A stretch of 64,000 nt of DNA. Source: Cinnamomum chago (Eukaryota > Streptophyta > Magnoliopsida > Laurales > Lauraceae). The notes under the pieces are model-generated. The model was not told the DNA's origin. It ran no database searches and saw nothing but the letters and a program-made list of their open reading frames with translations. Of this stretch, positions 35,401 to 48,769 are shown in pieces. The stretch is taken from positions 21,551,501 through 21,615,500 of the forward strand of contig CP142455.1 of the NCBI GenBank assembly GCA_038049695.1. The letters run 5' to 3'. The position numbers were made by a program, and so were the translations under genes. Positions within the stretch are counted from its first letter, which is position 1, and every line of letters starts with the position of its first letter.

Positions 35401-36292
35401 ATTTGGCTCTGACATGGAAAGCATCAAAGATATAAAGAGATTTCTCTCTCATAACTTTGATATGAAAGACTTGGGAGAAGCAAATGTAATATTGGGAATT
35501 AAAATTATAAGAGATGATTCTGGAATCAAGTTATCTCAATCACATTACATTGAAAAAATATTGAGGAAATATGATCATTTTGATTGTAAACCAGTGTCTA
35601 CTCCTTTTGATCCTAGTATTAAATTAGTAAAAAATGATGGTCAATGTGTATCTCAACTTGATTATGCAAGTGTAATTGGTAGCTTAATGTATGCTATGAA
35701 TTGTACTCGTCCTGATATAGCTTATGCAGTCAGTAAATTGAGTAGATATACCAGTAACCCTGGTATAGAACATTGGAAAGCTGTATCTAGAGTACTTAAG
35801 TATTTAAAGAATACTATAGACTTTGCATTGTATTATTCTGGTTATCCACCTGTAGTTGAGTGTTACAGCGATGCTGACTGGAATTCAGACTTAGATGATT
35901 CTAAGTCTACAAGTGGATATATTTTCACTTTGGGAGGAGCTGCAGTATCTTGGAAATCAAAGAAACAAACTGCAATTTCTCATTCCACTAAAGATTCAGA
36001 ATTCCTGGCTCTAGGAGCTGCTGCGATGGAATCTGAATGGATTAGAAATTTATTATTTGATATTCCTTTGTGGACTAAACCTATTCCTCCTATTATTATT
36101 CATTGTGATAACACTGCAGCAATAATTACTGCTAACAATACCACGTATAATGGAAAGTCTAGACAAGTGCGACTACAACATAGCTATGTGAGACAATTAC
36201 TCAATGGAGGAGTAATTTCAATTGATTATGTGAGATCAAAGGATAACTTAGCAGATCCTTTGACAAAAGGCCTTGCAAGGGAAAAAAATTAA
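32405..36292 (+). CDS. Ty1/copia Gag-Pol polyprotein, unit 5 (E185D)
   Basis: 1295 aa. It differs from unit 1 by one residue: codon 185 in Gag (32957-32959) is GAT instead of GAG, changing Glu to Asp in the segment DYSLxRLQRYL. This is a conservative change outside any catalytic motif. Protease D-T-G codons begin at 33407, YVDD at 35381. The base change is private to this unit among those in the window. Confidence 0.95.
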   Translation: MATSAIKFMHQDLVRLDNFDGSNFRRWQQKVLFLLTSLKIAYVLTEPCPDREEGPGGSYARKKWKEHDYLCKSHILNLVADNIYNMYSEARSAKDLWRDLDKKYKTEESGAKKYAVGRYLNFKMVDDKPILPQVHDLQTIVNEIVKEGIRIDEQFQVATVIEKLPPTWKDIQKTLRHKRRDYSLDRLQRYLRIEEEARNSDQKDLAENGGRINLAESKSQGDGEKKGKFNQNLSRNKQSNPSFKRKNSKQNQNKKFSNQGQNKNQGTVKPQAKGSCFVCGKPGHFARECRHRKKGPQQYQATKPQANVAEAEQFVAVLSEVNAVSTAKSEGWWIDTGATNHVTFDRNQFKTYEKVTNDCKLALGTTVTTQVIGKGKVEIQFTSGKTVTLLNVFHAPELRKNLVSGYLLNKAGFKQVIESDQFVITKKGVFVGKGYACENMFKLNIVNNNIASSSAYIIASVDEWHGRLGHINFRTMRNMSNDGLIDKYDDDHKKCIICSQSKITRKPFKHVERESALLQLVHSDICDLSNTMTRGGKYYFITFIDDCSRYSYVYLLRTKDEALSKFQVYVTEVENKLNRKVVTFRSDGGGEYTSKDFLDYCESKGIKRTCTAPYTPQQNGIAERKNRTLIEMVNSMLISSGSPKNLWGEALLTACYILNRVLHSKTNRTPFEIWEGRKPNLRYFRVWGCLAHVRIVDPKRPKLGPHSWECVFIGYAQDSAAYRFMKLEDLSLVESRDADFFEDLFPFKTKFTSEPSSFNRVLETHEQEETQPRRSKRQRTATSFGPDFETYLVEEDPFTFQEAMTAHDAVFWKEALDDEIESILANNTWELTDLPLGTKPLGCKWVLKKKLRPDGSIEKYKARLVAKGFRQKEGIDFFDTYSPVSRISSIRLLIAIAAVHNLIIHQMDVKTAFLNGDLEEEIYMDQPEGYVIKGQEHKVCKLIKSLYGLKQAPKQWHMKFDEVILSYGFKINEAEKCIYYKSNGCSTIIICLYVDDLLIFGSDMESIKDIKRFLSHNFDMKDLGEANVILGIKIIRDDSGIKLSQSHYIEKILRKYDHFDCKPVSTPFDPSIKLVKNDGQCVSQLDYASVIGSLMYAMNCTRPDIAYAVSKLSRYTSNPGIEHWKAVSRVLKYLKNTIDFALYYSGYPPVVECYSDADWNSDLDDSKSTSGYIFTLGGAAVSWKSKKQTAISHSTKDSEFLALGAAAMESEWIRNLLFDIPLWTKPIPPIIIHCDNTAAIITANNTTYNGKSRQVRLQHSYVRQLLNGGVISIDYVRSKDNLADPLTKGLAREKN

Positions 36293-36859
36293 AGAAACAA
36301 CTAAAGGGATGGGTCTTAAGCCCATAAATCATCAATAGTGGGAACCCAACCTAATGACCGGAGATCCCGAGAATTAGGTTCAATGGGAAAAACAAGCTAT
36401 CTCGATGATGTGAAGTACCGACAAATAGAGTATGATTACTCAGAACTCATCCCTGTTGTGTTTGACTCATTTGATGGTTGGTACTTAACCTGTAGCGAAT
36501 TAGGTTGAATTTAATTCTTAATGAGATCTATAGCCTATATGGTGGGGTGCACAGCTGCAGGAGCACTCTTGATAGACTCACCTATATGAGTGTGGAAGTG
36601 GGGCCGCTTCCTATGAGAATTTGGGCAGATTCTCTAGAGCACTCATGAAATCCGGGATTAAGCACATGGCCGTAAAGTGCTGACCTCATGACTCCAAGAT
36701 CAATCTTGACATAATTTTGAACTGATATAAAAAGTTGAAGTTCAAGAAATCTTTCACTTCAATTTTTAAAGGTTTGAAATTATGTCATGACGGTAAGGTT
36801 CAAGCCTGGTCACCTTACCAGTGAAATGCTCTTTAAATATTTTGAAACAAGGGGGAGAT

Positions 36860-37547
36860 TGTTGGGTTTTTAGTTTCAAAACATTCTAAAGGTGGTTTTT
36901 GTAAAAAGTTGTTTTGTCTTTTCTCTTGTTGCTTTATGGGTTGTATAGGCTTATGGAAAACAACACATCCCACATTGCTCAAGTTCAACTTTTGAGGTGG
37001 GTTTATATGTGTTTTCATTCCTTTACATTTTAAGTATCTTTGAAGGCTTTTGCCATGGGCCCTATGCGCGCACGCGAGCCAGGCCCAACCCGGGGTGCTG
37101 GGTCCGGAAAACGTTTAACCGGGCGTGCGTCCGCGACGCGCATCCTGCGTGTATATCGCGCGCAGGGGGGGTGCAAATCCCGGTCGGCTGGCCTAGAGGG
37201 ACCCATATATTGATATAGAAATGGCAACCTTTTGCCATTATTTTTAATGATGATTTTAAACCTTCCTTTAATCGTTGTTAACGTTGTGAAATTAAACCTG
37301 TTTTTAAAACGTTGATTAACGTTGTGGATTAATCTTTTAAACCTGCTTTTAAAACGTTGATTAACGTTGTGAATTAATGTGGATTAATCACTGTTTTAAT
37401 GTGGATTAAATATGGCCCAACGGAATACTATTCCAATATATATTAGGGCTATCTGCGCATTTGAAAGATAGAAAAAATCCGTTTTCCTCTTCTTCTTCTT
37501 CTCTCTGTTTTTTCCCTCTGAGCATTAACAAAAGGGAGTCTGCTACA
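36860..37547 (+). repeat. LTR shared by units 5 and 6
   Basis: Starts TGTTGGG directly after the polypurine tract. 3' limit provisional. TATA box at 37436-37444. Confidence 0.5.
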
Positions 37548-37859
37548 TTCGGGCCTGAGTTGCGACCAGAGCCTGAAGCGAGAAGGCCGTTGTATCCTGG
37601 GGGCAGTTCTGCTGAGAACCTTCGCAACTGGGAATAGAATCCAGGGGGCGGAACTCGTCCTAAAGAGAGCGTCATCAGACGTGCCTCGGTCACAGTTCTT
37701 CTGCTGTTGCTGATCTACGCTCTTCTTTTTCCACCTACAAGTCACAGTTGCAGCCTTCTTCAATCGGGTACTTTTGTTCCATTTACATTCTGTTTTACAG
37801 AACCATCTGCTCTGTAGCCAGTAGAATCAACAATTTTAGGACGAATTCCCTCTCCTGCT

Positions 37860-40800
37860 ATGGCTACTTCTGCTATCAAGTTCATGCACCAGGACCTAGT
37901 TCGGTTGGATAACTTTGATGGATCTAATTTTCGACGTTGGCAGCAGAAAGTCTTATTTCTGCTGACATCTTTGAAAATTGCATATGTCCTTACCGAACCA
38001 TGCCCTGATCGTGAAGAAGGACCAGGTGGCTCTTATGCACGGAAGAAATGGAAAGAACACGATTACCTGTGCAAGAGCCATATCTTAAACCTTGTAGCAG
38101 ACAACATCTATAACATGTATTCTGAAGCCCGATCTGCTAAAGACCTCTGGAGAGATCTTGATAAAAAATATAAAACAGAGGAGTCTGGAGCTAAGAAATA
38201 TGCGGTTGGTCGCTATCTGAATTTCAAGATGGTAGATGACAAACCCATTCTTCCTCAAGTACATGATTTACAAACTATTGTTAATGAAATTGTTAAAGAA
38301 GGGATCCGAATCGATGAACAGTTCCAAGTGGCTACAGTTATTGAAAAACTACCACCCACTTGGAAGGATATACAGAAAACCCTTCGACACAAGAGAAGGG
38401 ACTATTCTTTGGAGCGCCTTCAGCGCTACTTGAGAATTGAGGAAGAAGCCCGAAATAGTGATCAGAAGGATTTGGCTGAGAATGGTGGCAGAATAAACTT
38501 AGCTGAATCTAAATCACAAGGTGATGGTGAAAAGAAAGGGAAATTTAACCAAAATCTGAGCAGGAATAAGCAGTCTAATCCTTCCTTTAAGAGGAAGAAT
38601 TCGAAGCAAAACCAGAACAAAAAGTTCAGTAATCAAGGCCAGAACAAAAATCAAGGGACTGCCAAGCCACAGGCTAAAGGCAGTTGCTTTGTTTGTGGCA
38701 AGCCTGGACACTTTGCAAGAGAATGTCGTCACCGGAAAAAAGGACCACAACAATATCAAGCAACCAAGCCTCAAGCTAATGTTGCTGAAGCCGAACAGTT
38801 TGTTGCTGTTCTGTCTGAGGTAAATGCTGTCAGCACAGCAAAGAGCGAAGGATGGTGGATTGACATCGGTGCAACCAACCATGTCACTTTTGATAGAAAT
38901 CAGTTCAAGACCTATGAGAAGGTCACGAATGATTGTAAACTCGCTCTGGGAACTACCGTTACTACTCAAGTAATCGGTAAAGGGAAGGTTGAAATTCAGT
39001 TCACTTCCGGGAAGACAGTAACACTGCTGAACGTCTTTCATGCACCAGAATTAAGAAAGAACCTTGTGTCTGGTTATCTTCTTAATAAGGCCGGATTTAA
39101 ACAGGTAATAGAATCCGACCAATTTGTGATCACCAAGAAAGGTGTTTTTGTGGGTAAGGGTTATGCATGTGAGAATATGTTTAAACTGAATATTGTCAAT
39201 AATAATATTGCATCTTCTTCTGCTTATATTATCGCTTCAGTTGATGAATGGCATGGTAGATTAGGTCACATTAATTTCAGAACTATGAGAAATATGAGTA
39301 ATGATGGATTAATTGATAAATATGATGATGATCATAAGAAATGTATTATATGCTCTCAATCCAAAATTACTCGTAAGCCATTTAAACATGTGGAAAGGGA
39401 ATCAGCCTTACTTCAATTGGTTCATTCTGATATATGTGATCTAAGTAATACTATGACTAGAGGTGGTAAATATTATTTTATTACTTTTATTGATGATTGT
39501 TCTAGGTATTCTTATGTATACTTATTAAGAACTAAAGATGAAGCACTATCTAAATTTCAAGTTTATGTGACTGAAGTTGAAAATAAACTGAATAGAAAGG
39601 TAGTGACATTCAGAAGTGATGGAGGTGGAGAATACACCTCAAAAGATTTTTTAGACTATTGTGAATCTAAAGGAATTAAGAGAACTTGTACTGCCCCATA
39701 TACACCCCAACAAAATGGTATAGCAGAAAGGAAAAATAGGACTTTGATTGAAATGGTTAATTCTATGTTAATATCATCTGGGAGTCCTAAAAACTTATGG
39801 GGTGAAGCACTGTTGACTGCCTGTTACATCTTAAATAGAGTTTTACATTCTAAAACTAATAGAACACCTTTTGAGATTTGGGAAGGGAGAAAGCCTAACC
39901 TTAGATACTTTAGAGTTTGGGGGTGTTTAGCACATGTCAGGATAGTAGATCCAAAAAGACCTAAATTAGGACCCCACTCATGGGAGTGTGTTTTCATTGG
40001 CTATGCACAAGATAGTGCTGCCTACAGATTCATGAAATTAGAAGATCTAAGCCTAGTTGAATCTAGAGATGCAGACTTCTTTGAAGACCTTTTTCCTTTT
40101 AAAACTAAGTTTACATCAGAACCTTCTTCATTTAATAGAGTACTAGAAACTCATGAGCAAGAAGAAACTCAACCTAGAAGGAGTAAGAGACAAAGAACAG
40201 CTACTAGTTTTGGTCCTGACTTTGAAACCTATCTAGTAGAGGAAGATCCATTTACTTTCCAGGAGGCTATGACTGCTCATGATGCTGTCTTTTGGAAGGA
40301 AGCATTAGATGATGAAATTGAATCTATTTTAGCCAATAATACCTGGGAATTAACTGACTTACCTTTAGGTACTAAACCTTTAGGTTGCAAGTGGGTTCTC
40401 AAGAAAAAACTTAGGCCTGATGGATCAATAGAGAAATATAAAGCCAGGCTAGTAGCCAAAGGCTTTAGGCAAAAAGAAGGAATTGACTTCTTTGATACTT
40501 ATTCCCCTGTGTCTAGAATCAGTTCTATTAGACTCTTGATTGCTATTGCTGCTGTTCATAATTTGATTATACATCAGATGGATGTCAAAACTGCTTTTCT
40601 AAATGGAGATTTGGAAGAGGAAATTTATATGGATCAACCAGAAGGCTATGTCATAAAAGGACAAGAACATAAGGTGTGTAAATTAATTAAATCCTTATAT
40701 GGACTAAAACAAGCACCTAAACAATGGCATATGAAATTTGATGAGGTAATTCTATCTTATGGCTTCAAAATAAACGAAGCTGAAAAATGTATTTATTATA

Positions 40801-41747
40801 AATCTAATGGTTGTTCAACAATTATAATCTGCTTATATGTTGATGATTTACTAATATTTGGCTCTGACATGGAAAGCATCAAAGATATAAAGAGATTTCT
40901 CTCTCATAACTTTGATATGAAAGACTTGGGAGAAGCAAATGTAATATTGGGAATTAAAATTATAAGAGATGATTCTGGAATCAAGTTATCTCAATCACAT
41001 TACATTGAAAAAATATTGAGGAAATATGATCATTTTGATTGTAAACCAGTGTCTACTCCTTTTGATCCTAGTATTAAATTAGTAAAAAATGATGGTCAAT
41101 GTGTATCTCAACTTGATTATGCAAGTGTAATTGGTAGCTTAATGTATGCTATGAATTGTACTCGTCCTGATATAGCTTATGCAGTCAGTAAATTGAGTAG
41201 ATATACCAGTAACCCTGGTATAGAACATTGGAAAGCTGTATCTAGAGTACTTAAGTATTTAAAGAATACTATAGACTTTGCATTGTATTATTCTGGTTAT
41301 CCACCTGTAGTTGAGTGTTACAGCGATGCTGACTGGAATTCAGACTTAGATGATTCTAAGTCTACAAGTGGATATATTTTCACTTTGGGAGGAGCTGCAG
41401 TATCTTGGAAATCAAAGAAACAAACTGCAATTTCTCATTCCACTAAAGATTCAGAATTCCTGGCTCTAGGAGCTGCTGCGATGGAATCTGAATGGATTAG
41501 AAATTTATTATTTGATATTCCTTTGTGGACTAAACCTATTCCTCCTATTATTATTCATTGTGATAACACTGCAGCAATAATTACTGCTAACAATACCACG
41601 TATAATGGAAAGTCTAGACAAGTGCGACTACAACATAGCTATGTGAGACAATTACTCAATGGAGGAGTAATTTCAATTGATTATGTGAGATCAAAGGATA
41701 ACTTAGCAGATCCTTTGACAAAAGGCCTTGCAAGGGAAAAAAATTAA
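37860..41747 (+). CDS. Ty1/copia Gag-Pol polyprotein, unit 6 (V268A, protease T336I)
   Basis: 1295 aa with two private substitutions. Codon 268 (38661-38663) is GCC instead of GTC, giving V268A in the basic linker before the CCHC knuckle. Codon 336 (38865-38867) is ATC instead of ACC, so the aspartic protease motif reads D-I-G instead of D-T-G. In retroviral-type aspartic proteases the Ser/Thr after the catalytic Asp supports the active site, so polyprotein processing by this copy is probably impaired. Both changes are transitions, and the second affects a C in CCG context. The frame and the RT (YVDD at 40836), integrase and RNase H motifs are otherwise unchanged. Confidence 0.95.
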   Translation: MATSAIKFMHQDLVRLDNFDGSNFRRWQQKVLFLLTSLKIAYVLTEPCPDREEGPGGSYARKKWKEHDYLCKSHILNLVADNIYNMYSEARSAKDLWRDLDKKYKTEESGAKKYAVGRYLNFKMVDDKPILPQVHDLQTIVNEIVKEGIRIDEQFQVATVIEKLPPTWKDIQKTLRHKRRDYSLERLQRYLRIEEEARNSDQKDLAENGGRINLAESKSQGDGEKKGKFNQNLSRNKQSNPSFKRKNSKQNQNKKFSNQGQNKNQGTAKPQAKGSCFVCGKPGHFARECRHRKKGPQQYQATKPQANVAEAEQFVAVLSEVNAVSTAKSEGWWIDIGATNHVTFDRNQFKTYEKVTNDCKLALGTTVTTQVIGKGKVEIQFTSGKTVTLLNVFHAPELRKNLVSGYLLNKAGFKQVIESDQFVITKKGVFVGKGYACENMFKLNIVNNNIASSSAYIIASVDEWHGRLGHINFRTMRNMSNDGLIDKYDDDHKKCIICSQSKITRKPFKHVERESALLQLVHSDICDLSNTMTRGGKYYFITFIDDCSRYSYVYLLRTKDEALSKFQVYVTEVENKLNRKVVTFRSDGGGEYTSKDFLDYCESKGIKRTCTAPYTPQQNGIAERKNRTLIEMVNSMLISSGSPKNLWGEALLTACYILNRVLHSKTNRTPFEIWEGRKPNLRYFRVWGCLAHVRIVDPKRPKLGPHSWECVFIGYAQDSAAYRFMKLEDLSLVESRDADFFEDLFPFKTKFTSEPSSFNRVLETHEQEETQPRRSKRQRTATSFGPDFETYLVEEDPFTFQEAMTAHDAVFWKEALDDEIESILANNTWELTDLPLGTKPLGCKWVLKKKLRPDGSIEKYKARLVAKGFRQKEGIDFFDTYSPVSRISSIRLLIAIAAVHNLIIHQMDVKTAFLNGDLEEEIYMDQPEGYVIKGQEHKVCKLIKSLYGLKQAPKQWHMKFDEVILSYGFKINEAEKCIYYKSNGCSTIIICLYVDDLLIFGSDMESIKDIKRFLSHNFDMKDLGEANVILGIKIIRDDSGIKLSQSHYIEKILRKYDHFDCKPVSTPFDPSIKLVKNDGQCVSQLDYASVIGSLMYAMNCTRPDIAYAVSKLSRYTSNPGIEHWKAVSRVLKYLKNTIDFALYYSGYPPVVECYSDADWNSDLDDSKSTSGYIFTLGGAAVSWKSKKQTAISHSTKDSEFLALGAAAMESEWIRNLLFDIPLWTKPIPPIIIHCDNTAAIITANNTTYNGKSRQVRLQHSYVRQLLNGGVISIDYVRSKDNLADPLTKGLAREKN

Positions 41748-42314
41748 AGAAACAACTAAAGGGATGGGTCTTAAGCCCATAAATCATCAATAGTGGGAAC
41801 CCAACCTAATGACCGGAGATCCCGAGAATTAGGTTCAATGGGAAAAACAAGCTATCTCGATGATGTGAAGTACCGACAAATAGAGTATGATTACTCAGAA
41901 CTCATCCCTGTTGTGTTTGACTCATTTGATGGTTGGTACTTAACCTGTAGCGAATTAGGTTGAATTTAATTCTTAATGAGATCTATAGCCTATATGGTGG
42001 GGTGCACAGCTGCAGGAGCACTCTTGATAGACTCACCTATATGAGTGTGGAAGTGGGGCCGCTTCCTATGAGAATTTGGGCAGATTCTCTAGAGCACTCA
42101 TGAAATCCGGGATTAAGCACATGGCCGTAAAGTGCTGACCTCATGACTCCAAGATCAATCTTGACATAATTTTGAACTGATATAAAAAGTTGAAGTTCAA
42201 GAAATCTTTCACTTCAATTTTTAAAGGTTTGAAATTATGTCATGACGGTAAGGTTCAAGCCTGGTCACCTTACCAGTGAAATGCTCTTTAAATATTTTGA
42301 AACAAGGGGGAGAT

Positions 42315-43002
42315 TGTTGGGTTTTTAGTTTCAAAACATTCTAAAGGTGGTTTTTGTAAAAAGTTGTTTTGTCTTTTCTCTTGTTGCTTTATGGGTTGTA
42401 TAGGCTTATGGAAAACAACACATCCCACATTGCTCAAGTTCAACTTTTGAGGTGGGTTTATATGTGTTTTCATTCCTTTACATTTTAAGTATCTTTGAAG
42501 GCTTTTGCCATGGGCCCTATGCGCGCACGCGAGCCAGGCCCAACCCGGGGTGCTGGGTCCGGAAAACGTTTAACCGGGCGTGCGTCCGCGACGCGCATCC
42601 TGCGTGTATATCGCGCGCAGGGGGGGTGCAAATCCCGGTCGGCTGGCCTAGAGGGACCCATATATTGATATAGAAATGGCAACCTTTTGCCATTATTTTT
42701 AATGATGATTTTAAACCTTCCTTTAATCGTTGTTAACGTTGTGAAATTAAACCTGTTTTTAAAACGTTGATTAACGTTGTGGATTAATCTTTTAAACCTG
42801 CTTTTAAAACGTTGATTAACGTTGTGAATTAATGTGGATTAATCACTGTTTTAATGTGGATTAAATATGGCCCAACGGAATACTATTCCAATATATATTA
42901 GGGCTATCTGCGCATTTGAAAGATAGAAAAAATCCGTTTTCCTCTTCTTCTTCTTCTCTCTGTTTTTTCCCTCTGAGCATTAACAAAAGGGAGTCTGCTA
43001 CA
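42315..43002 (+). repeat. LTR shared by units 6 and 7
   Basis: Starts TGTTGGG directly after the polypurine tract. 3' limit provisional. TATA box at 42891-42899. Confidence 0.5.
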
Positions 43003-43314
43003 TTCGGGCCTGAGTTGCGACCAGAGCCTGAAGCGAGAAGGCCGTTGTATCCTGGGGGCAGTTCTGCTGAGAACCTTCGCAACTGGGAATAGAATCCAGG
43101 GGGCGGAACTCGTCCTAAAGAGAGCGTCATCAGACGTGCCTCGGTCACAGTTCTTCTGCTGTTGCTGATCTACGCTCTTCTTTTTCCACCTACAAGTCAC
43201 AGTTGCAGCCTTCTTCAATCGGGTACTTTTGTTCCATTTACATTCTGTTTTACAGAACCATCTGCTCTGTAGCCAGTAGAATCAACAATTTTAGGACGAA
43301 TTCCCTCTCCTGCT

Positions 43315-46300
43315 ATGGCTACTTCTGCTATCAAGTTCATGCACCAGGACCTAGTTCGGTTGGATAACTTTGATGGATCTAATTTTCGACGTTGGCAGCA
43401 GAAAGTCTTATTTCTGCTGACATCTTTGAAAATTGCATATGTCCTTACCGAACCATGCCCTGATCGTGAAGAAGGACCAGGTGGCTCTTATGCACGGAAG
43501 AAATGGAAAGAACACGATTACCTGTGCAAGAGCCATATCTTAAACCTTGTAGCAGACAACATCTATAACATGTATTCTGAAGCCCGATCTGCTAAAGACC
43601 TCTGGAGAGATCTTGATAAAAAATATAAAACAGAGGAGTCTGGAGCTAAGAAATATGCGGTTGGTCGCTATCTGAATTTCAAGATGGTAGATGACAAACC
43701 CATTCTTCCTCAAGTACATGATTTACAAACTATTGTTAATGAAATTGTTAAAGAAGGGATCCGAATCGATGAACAGTTCCAAGTGGCTACAGTTATTGAA
43801 AAACTACCACCCACTTGGAAGGATATACAGAAAACCCTTCGACACAAGAGAAGGGACTATTCTTTGGAGCGCCTTCAGCGCTACTTGAGAATTGAGGAAG
43901 AAGCCCGAAATAGTGATCAGAAGGATTTGGCTGAGAATGGTGGCAGAATAAACTTAGCTGAATCTAAATCACAAGGTGATGGTGAAAAGAAAGGGAAATT
44001 TAACCAAAATCTGAGCAGGAATAAGCAGTCTAATCCTTCCTTTAAGAGGAAGAATTCGAAGCAAAACCAGAACAAAAAGTTCAGTAATCAAGGCCAGAAC
44101 AAAAATCAAGGGACTGTCAAGCCACAGGCTAAAGGCAGTTGCTTTGTTTGTGGCAAGCCTGGACACTTTGCAAGAGAATGTCGTCACCGGAAAAAAGGAC
44201 CACAACAATATCAAGCAACCAAGCCTCAAGCTAATGTTGCTGAAGCCGAACAGTTTGTTGCTGTTCTGTCTGAGGTAAATGCTGTCAGCACAGCAAAGAG
44301 CGAAGGATGGTGGATTGACACCGGTGCAACCAACCATGTCACTTTTGATAGAAATCAGTTCAAGACCTATGAGAAGGTCACGAATGATTGTAAACTCGCT
44401 CTGGGAACTACCGTTACTACTCAAGTAATCGGTAAAGGGAAGGTTGAAATTCAGTTCACTTCCGGGAAGACAGTAACACTGCTGAACGTCTTTCATGCAC
44501 CAGAATTAAGAAAGAACCTTGTGTCTGGTTATCTTCTTAATAAGGCCGGATTTAAACAGGTAATAGAATCCGACCAATTTGTGATCACCAAGAAAGGTGT
44601 TTTTGTGGGTAAGGGTTATGCATGTGAGAATATGTTTAAACTGAATATTGTCAATAATAATATTGCATCTTCTTCTGCTTATATTATCGCTTCAGTTGAT
44701 GAATGGCATGGTAGATTAGGTCACATTAATTTCAGAACTATGAGAAATATGAGTAATGATGGATTAATTGATAAATATGATGATGATCATAAGAAATGTA
44801 TTATATGCTCTCAATCCAAAATTACTCGTAAGCCATTTAAACATGTGGAAAGGGAATCAGCCTTACTTCAATTGGTTCATTCTGATATATGTGATCTAAG
44901 TAATACTATGACTAGAGGTGGTAAATATTATTTTATTACTTTTATTGATGATTGTTCTAGGTATTCTTATGTATACTTATTAAGAACTAAAGATGAAGCA
45001 CTATCTAAATTTCAAGTTTATGTGACTGAAGTTGAAAATAAACTGAATAGAAAGGTAGTGACATTCAGAAGTGATGGAGGTGGAGAATACACCTCAAAAG
45101 ATTTTTTAGACTATTGTGAATCTAAAGGAATTAAGAGAACTTGTACTGCCCCATATACACCCCAACAAAATGGTATAGCAGAAAGGAAAAATAGGACTTT
45201 GATTGAAATGGTTAATTCTATGTTAATATCATCTGGGAGTCCTAAAAACTTATGGGGTGAAGCACTGTTGACTGCCTGTTACATCTTAAATAGAGTTTTA
45301 CATTCTAAAACTAATAGAACACCTTTTGAGATTTGGGAAGGGAGAAAGCCTAACCTTAGATACTTTAGAGTTTGGGGGTGTTTAGCACATGTCAGGATAG
45401 TAGATCCAAAAAGACCTAAATTAGGACCCCACTCATGGGAGTGTGTTTTCATTGGCTATGCACAAGATAGTGCTGCCTACAGATTCATGAAATTAGAAGA
45501 TCTAAGCCTAGTTGAATCTAGAGATGCAGACTTCTTTGAAGACCTTTTTCCTTTTAAAACTAAGTTTACATCAGAACCTTCTTCATTTAATAGAGTACTA
45601 GAAACTCATGAGCAAGAAGAAACTCAACCTAGAAGGAGTAAGAGACAAAGAACAGCTACTAGTTTTGGTCCTGACTTTGAAACCTATCTAGTAGAGGAAG
45701 ATCCATTTACTTTCCAGGAGGCTATGACTGCTCATGATGCTGTCTTTTGGAAGGAAGCATTAGATGATGAAATTGAATCTATTTTAGCCAATAATACCTG
45801 GGAATTAACTGACTTACCTTTAGGTACTAAACCTTTAGGTTGCAAGTGGGTTCTCAAGAAAAAACTTAGGCCTGATGGATCAATAGAGAAATATAAAGCC
45901 AGGCTAGTAGCCAAAGGCTTTAGGCAAAAAGAAGGAATTGACTTCTTTGATACTTATTCCCCTGTGTCTAGAATCAGTTCTATTAGACTCTTGATTGCTA
46001 TTGCTGCTGTTCATAATTTGATTATACATCAGATGGATGTCAAAACTGCTTTTCTAAATGGAGATTTGGAAGAGGAAATTTATATGGATCAACCAGAAGG
46101 CTATGTCATAAAAGGACAAGAACATAAGGTGTGTAAATTAATTAAATCCTTATATGGACTAAAACAAGCACCTAAACAATGGCATATGAAATTTGATGAG
46201 GTAATTCTATCTTATGGCTTCAAAATAAACGAAGCTGAAAAATGTATTTATTATAAATCTAATGGTTGTTCAACAATTATAATCTGCTTATATGTTGATG

Positions 46301-47202
46301 ATTTACTAATATTTGGCTCTGACATGGAAAGCATCAAAGATATAAAGAGATTTCTCTCTCATAACTTTGATATGAAAGACTTGGGAGAAGCAAATGTAAT
46401 ATTGGGAATTAAAATTATAAGAGATGATTCTGGAATCAAGTTATCTCAATCACATTACATTGAAAAAATATTGAGGAAATATGATCATTTTGATTGTAAA
46501 CCAGTGTCTACTCCTTTTGATCCTAGTATTAAATTAGTAAAAAATGATGGTCAATGTGTATCTCAACTTGATTATGCAAGTGTAATTGGTAGCTTAATGT
46601 ATGCTATGAATTGTACTCGTCCTGATATAGCTTATGCAGTCAGTAAATTGAGTAGATATACCAGTAACCCTGGTATAGAACATTGGAAAGCTGTATCTAG
46701 AGTACTTAAGTATTTAAAGAATACTATAGACTTTGCATTGTATTATTCTGGTTATCCACCTGTAGTTGAGTGTTACAGCGATGCTGACTGGAATTCAGAC
46801 TTAGATGATTCTAAGTCTACAAGTGGATATATTTTCACTTTGGGAGGAGCTGCAGTATCTTGGAAATCAAAGAAACAAACTGCAATTTCTCATTCCACTA
46901 AAGATTCAGAATTCCTGGCTCTAGGAGCTGCTGCGATGGAATCTGAATGGATTAGAAATTTATTATTTGATATTCCTTTGTGGACTAAACCTATTCCTCC
47001 TATTATTATTCATTGTGATAACACTGCAGCAATAATTACTGCTAACAATACCACGTATAATGGAAAGTCTAGACAAGTGCGACTACAACATAGCTATGTG
47101 AGACAATTACTCAATGGAGGAGTAATTTCAATTGATTATGTGAGATCAAAGGATAACTTAGCAGATCCTTTGACAAAAGGCCTTGCAAGGGAAAAAAATT
47201 AA
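43315..47202 (+). CDS. Ty1/copia Gag-Pol polyprotein, unit 7
   Basis: 1295 aa, same translation as unit 1 and without the changes of its neighbour unit 6. Protease D-T-G codons begin at 44317, YVDD at 46291. 3' untranslated region 47203-47769. Confidence 0.95.
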   Translation: MATSAIKFMHQDLVRLDNFDGSNFRRWQQKVLFLLTSLKIAYVLTEPCPDREEGPGGSYARKKWKEHDYLCKSHILNLVADNIYNMYSEARSAKDLWRDLDKKYKTEESGAKKYAVGRYLNFKMVDDKPILPQVHDLQTIVNEIVKEGIRIDEQFQVATVIEKLPPTWKDIQKTLRHKRRDYSLERLQRYLRIEEEARNSDQKDLAENGGRINLAESKSQGDGEKKGKFNQNLSRNKQSNPSFKRKNSKQNQNKKFSNQGQNKNQGTVKPQAKGSCFVCGKPGHFARECRHRKKGPQQYQATKPQANVAEAEQFVAVLSEVNAVSTAKSEGWWIDTGATNHVTFDRNQFKTYEKVTNDCKLALGTTVTTQVIGKGKVEIQFTSGKTVTLLNVFHAPELRKNLVSGYLLNKAGFKQVIESDQFVITKKGVFVGKGYACENMFKLNIVNNNIASSSAYIIASVDEWHGRLGHINFRTMRNMSNDGLIDKYDDDHKKCIICSQSKITRKPFKHVERESALLQLVHSDICDLSNTMTRGGKYYFITFIDDCSRYSYVYLLRTKDEALSKFQVYVTEVENKLNRKVVTFRSDGGGEYTSKDFLDYCESKGIKRTCTAPYTPQQNGIAERKNRTLIEMVNSMLISSGSPKNLWGEALLTACYILNRVLHSKTNRTPFEIWEGRKPNLRYFRVWGCLAHVRIVDPKRPKLGPHSWECVFIGYAQDSAAYRFMKLEDLSLVESRDADFFEDLFPFKTKFTSEPSSFNRVLETHEQEETQPRRSKRQRTATSFGPDFETYLVEEDPFTFQEAMTAHDAVFWKEALDDEIESILANNTWELTDLPLGTKPLGCKWVLKKKLRPDGSIEKYKARLVAKGFRQKEGIDFFDTYSPVSRISSIRLLIAIAAVHNLIIHQMDVKTAFLNGDLEEEIYMDQPEGYVIKGQEHKVCKLIKSLYGLKQAPKQWHMKFDEVILSYGFKINEAEKCIYYKSNGCSTIIICLYVDDLLIFGSDMESIKDIKRFLSHNFDMKDLGEANVILGIKIIRDDSGIKLSQSHYIEKILRKYDHFDCKPVSTPFDPSIKLVKNDGQCVSQLDYASVIGSLMYAMNCTRPDIAYAVSKLSRYTSNPGIEHWKAVSRVLKYLKNTIDFALYYSGYPPVVECYSDADWNSDLDDSKSTSGYIFTLGGAAVSWKSKKQTAISHSTKDSEFLALGAAAMESEWIRNLLFDIPLWTKPIPPIIIHCDNTAAIITANNTTYNGKSRQVRLQHSYVRQLLNGGVISIDYVRSKDNLADPLTKGLAREKN

Positions 47203-47769
47203 AGAAACAACTAAAGGGATGGGTCTTAAGCCCATAAATCATCAATAGTGGGAACCCAACCTAATGACCGGAGATCCCGAGAATTAGGTTCAATGGGAAA
47301 AACAAGCTATCTCGATGATGTGAAGTACCGACAAATAGAGTATGATTACTCAGAACTCATCCCTGTTGTGTTTGACTCATTTGATGGTTGGTACTTAACC
47401 TGTAGCGAATTAGGTTGAATTTAATTCTTAATGAGATCTATAGCCTATATGGTGGGGTGCACAGCTGCAGGAGCACTCTTGATAGACTCACCTATATGAG
47501 TGTGGAAGTGGGGCCGCTTCCTATGAGAATTTGGGCAGATTCTCTAGAGCACTCATGAAATCCGGGATTAAGCACATGGCCGTAAAGTGCTGACCTCATG
47601 ACTCCAAGATCAATCTTGACATAATTTTGAACTGATATAAAAAGTTGAAGTTCAAGAAATCTTTCACTTCAATTTTTAAAGGTTTGAAATTATGTCATGA
47701 CGGTAAGGTTCAAGCCTGGTCACCTTACCAGTGAAATGCTCTTTAAATATTTTGAAACAAGGGGGAGAT

Positions 47770-48457
47770 TGTTGGGTTTTTAGTTTCAAAACATTCTAAA
47801 GGTGGTTTTTGTAAAAAGTTGTTTTGTCTTTTCTCTTGTTGCTTTATGGGTTGTATAGGCTTATGGAAAACAACACATCCCACATTGCTCAAGTTCAACT
47901 TTTGAGGTGGGTTTATATGTGTTTTCATTCCTTTACATTTTAAGTATCTTTGAAGGCTTTTGCCATGGGCCCTATGCGCGCACGCGAGCCAGGCCCAACC
48001 CGGGGTGCTGGGTCCGGAAAACGTTTAACCGGGCGTGCGTCCGCGACGCGCATCCTGCGTGTATATCGCGCGCAGGGGGGGTGCAAATCCCGGTCGGCTG
48101 GCCTAGAGGGACCCATATATTGATATAGAAATGGCAACCTTTTGCCATTATTTTTAATGATGATTTTAAACCTTCCTTTAATCGTTGTTAACGTTGTGAA
48201 ATTAAACCTGTTTTTAAAACGTTGATTAACGTTGTGGATTAATCTTTTAAACCTGCTTTTAAAACGTTGATTAACGTTGTGAATTAATGTGGATTAATCA
48301 CTGTTTTAATGTGGATTAAATATGGCCCAACGGAATACTATTCCAATATATATTAGGGCTATCTGCGCATTTGAAAGATAGAAAAAATCCGTTTTCCTCT
48401 TCTTCTTCTTCTCTCTGTTTTTTCCCTCTGAGCATTAACAAAAGGGAGTCTGCTACA
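47770..48457 (+). repeat. LTR shared by units 7 and 8
   Basis: Starts TGTTGGG directly after the polypurine tract. 3' limit provisional. TATA box at 48346-48354. Confidence 0.5.
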
Positions 48458-48769
48458 TTCGGGCCTGAGTTGCGACCAGAGCCTGAAGCGAGAAGGCCGT
48501 TGTATCCTGGGGGCAGTTCTGCTGAGAACCTTCGCAACTGGGAATAGAATCCAGGGGGCGGAACTCGTCCTAAAGAGAGCGTCATCAGACGTGCCTCGGT
48601 CACAGTTCTTCTGCTGTTGCTGATCTACGCTCTTCTTTTTCCACCTACAAGTCACAGTTGCAGCCTTCTTCAATCGGGTACTTTTGTTCCATTTACATTC
48701 TGTTTTACAGAACCATCTGCTCTGTAGCCAGTAGAATCAACAATTTTAGGACGAATTCCCTCTCCTGCT

